64,000 nt of DNA from NCBI RefSeq assembly GCF_000735355.1, contig NZ_JMPI01000057.1:1-64000 (forward strand), given 5' to 3'. The translations under genes and the position numbers were made by a program. Within the stretch, counting starts at the first letter, position 1. Every line of letters begins with the position of its first letter. Positions 63,711 through 64,000 of the stretch are shown piece by piece. Source of the stretch: Buttiauxella agrestis ATCC 33320. GTDB lineage: Bacteria; Pseudomonadota; Gammaproteobacteria; Enterobacterales; Enterobacteriaceae. A model generated the notes under the pieces. It saw only the letters and a program-made list of their open reading frames with translations, had not been told where the DNA came from and searched no databases.

Positions 63711-64000
63711 GGCGTCACCTCGTCCTTTTGCGCCGCGAATAGTGCATCCATCTTCGCAATCAGTTGCTCATCCGGGCACGTTGAAAATATTCCTTGTGAG
63801 GAGCCGTTACTTTCGATGCCACGTAAGAAGAGGTAGATAACGCCGCCGAAGTGAGTCTGGTAGTCATAATCAGGAATTCTGTGCCGTAAATAACGGTGCA
63901 AAGCCAGCGTATACAGTTGATATTGCAGATCATACCGATGAGATTGCATCGCCGCCGCCATCGCTTCCCCGGTGTAAGCGCTGCTGTCTTCGCCCAGCCA
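63707..64000 (-). CDS. recB: RecBCD enzyme subunit RecB (C-terminal end only)
   Basis: The last 97 codons of recB, open to the right edge of the window. The fragment includes [20 protein letters not shown] and [11 protein letters not shown], part of the C-terminal nuclease domain (the YDLQYQLY stretch is next to the active site in E. coli). The extreme C terminus ([20 protein letters not shown]) differs from K-12. Coupled to recD by an ATGA overlap. Confidence 0.95.
   Translation of the reverse strand, partial: WLGEDSSAYTGEAMAAAMQSHRYDLQYQLYTLALHRYLRHRIPDYDYQTHFGGVIYLFLRGIESNGSSQGIFSTCPDEQLIAKMDALFAAQKDEVTP

Overview
The window is a piece of an enterobacterial chromosome (order Enterobacterales, most likely family Enterobacteriaceae, outside Escherichia). 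Almost every gene has a recognisable Escherichia coli K-12 counterpart of near-identical length, and the order follows the nlpD-cysDNC-iap-cysJIH-eno-pyrG-relA-barA-syd-sdaCB-gcvA-csdAE-mltA-metZWV-amiC-argA-recDB stretch of that genome. Blocks absent from this place in K-12 interrupt that order. The genus cannot be settled by eye.

Layout. 1-8.7 kb (minus strand): the 5' part of nlpD, then pcm, surE, truD, ispF, ispD, ftsB, ygbE and the sulfate-activation operon cysDNC. 8.9-11 kb: iap, then an AT-rich interval holding one small gene that may encode an avidin-like protein and a possible single relic of a type I-E CRISPR repeat; K-12 carries its CRISPR-cas locus here. 11-16.8 kb: cysJIH, queD, queE. 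17-20.4 kb: accessory block of yjiH-yjiG-M20 peptidase and adhP. 20.6-24.6 kb: eno, pyrG, mazG. 24.7-26.3 kb: an AT-rich three-gene islet (orphan Hcp, DUF4225 protein, small membrane protein) that occupies the mazEF position and looks like a type VI secretion effector/immunity cassette. 26.4-32.8 kb: relA, rlmD, barA. 32.9-38.2 kb: glucarate catabolism gudP-gudX-gudD-garK. 38.5-43.7 kb: yqcA, truC, yqcC, the sRNA gene csrB with two UvrY-type palindromes, syd, queF, ppnN. 44-51.4 kb: sdaC, sdaB, an inserted kduI / kdgT / aminotransferase block, then xni. 51.5-58.3 kb: rlmM, ygdD, gcvA, sRNA gcvB, ygdI, csdA, csdE, tcdA, mltA. 58.5-64 kb: three initiator tRNA-Met genes, amiC, argA, recD and the 3' end of recB.

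How the genes work together. The cys genes cover sulfate to sulfide: CysDN makes APS, CysC makes PAPS, CysH makes sulfite and CysJI makes sulfide. QueD, QueE and QueF are three steps of queuosine precursor synthesis. BarA is the sensor kinase whose partner UvrY activates csrB, so sensor and output RNA lie about 8 kb apart, separated mainly by a sugar-acid operon. GudP imports glucarate, GudD (and its paralogue GudX) dehydrates it, and GarK phosphorylates the glycerate formed downstream; KdgT and KduI feed 2-keto-3-deoxygluconate from pectin or uronate breakdown. SdaC/SdaB import and deaminate serine. GcvA controls the glycine cleavage system and the divergent gcvB RNA.

The two least explained loci are the Hcp-DUF4225-membrane-protein islet (24692-26279) and the small gene at 10294-10674. 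No insertion sequence, prophage, rRNA or CRISPR array was seen.
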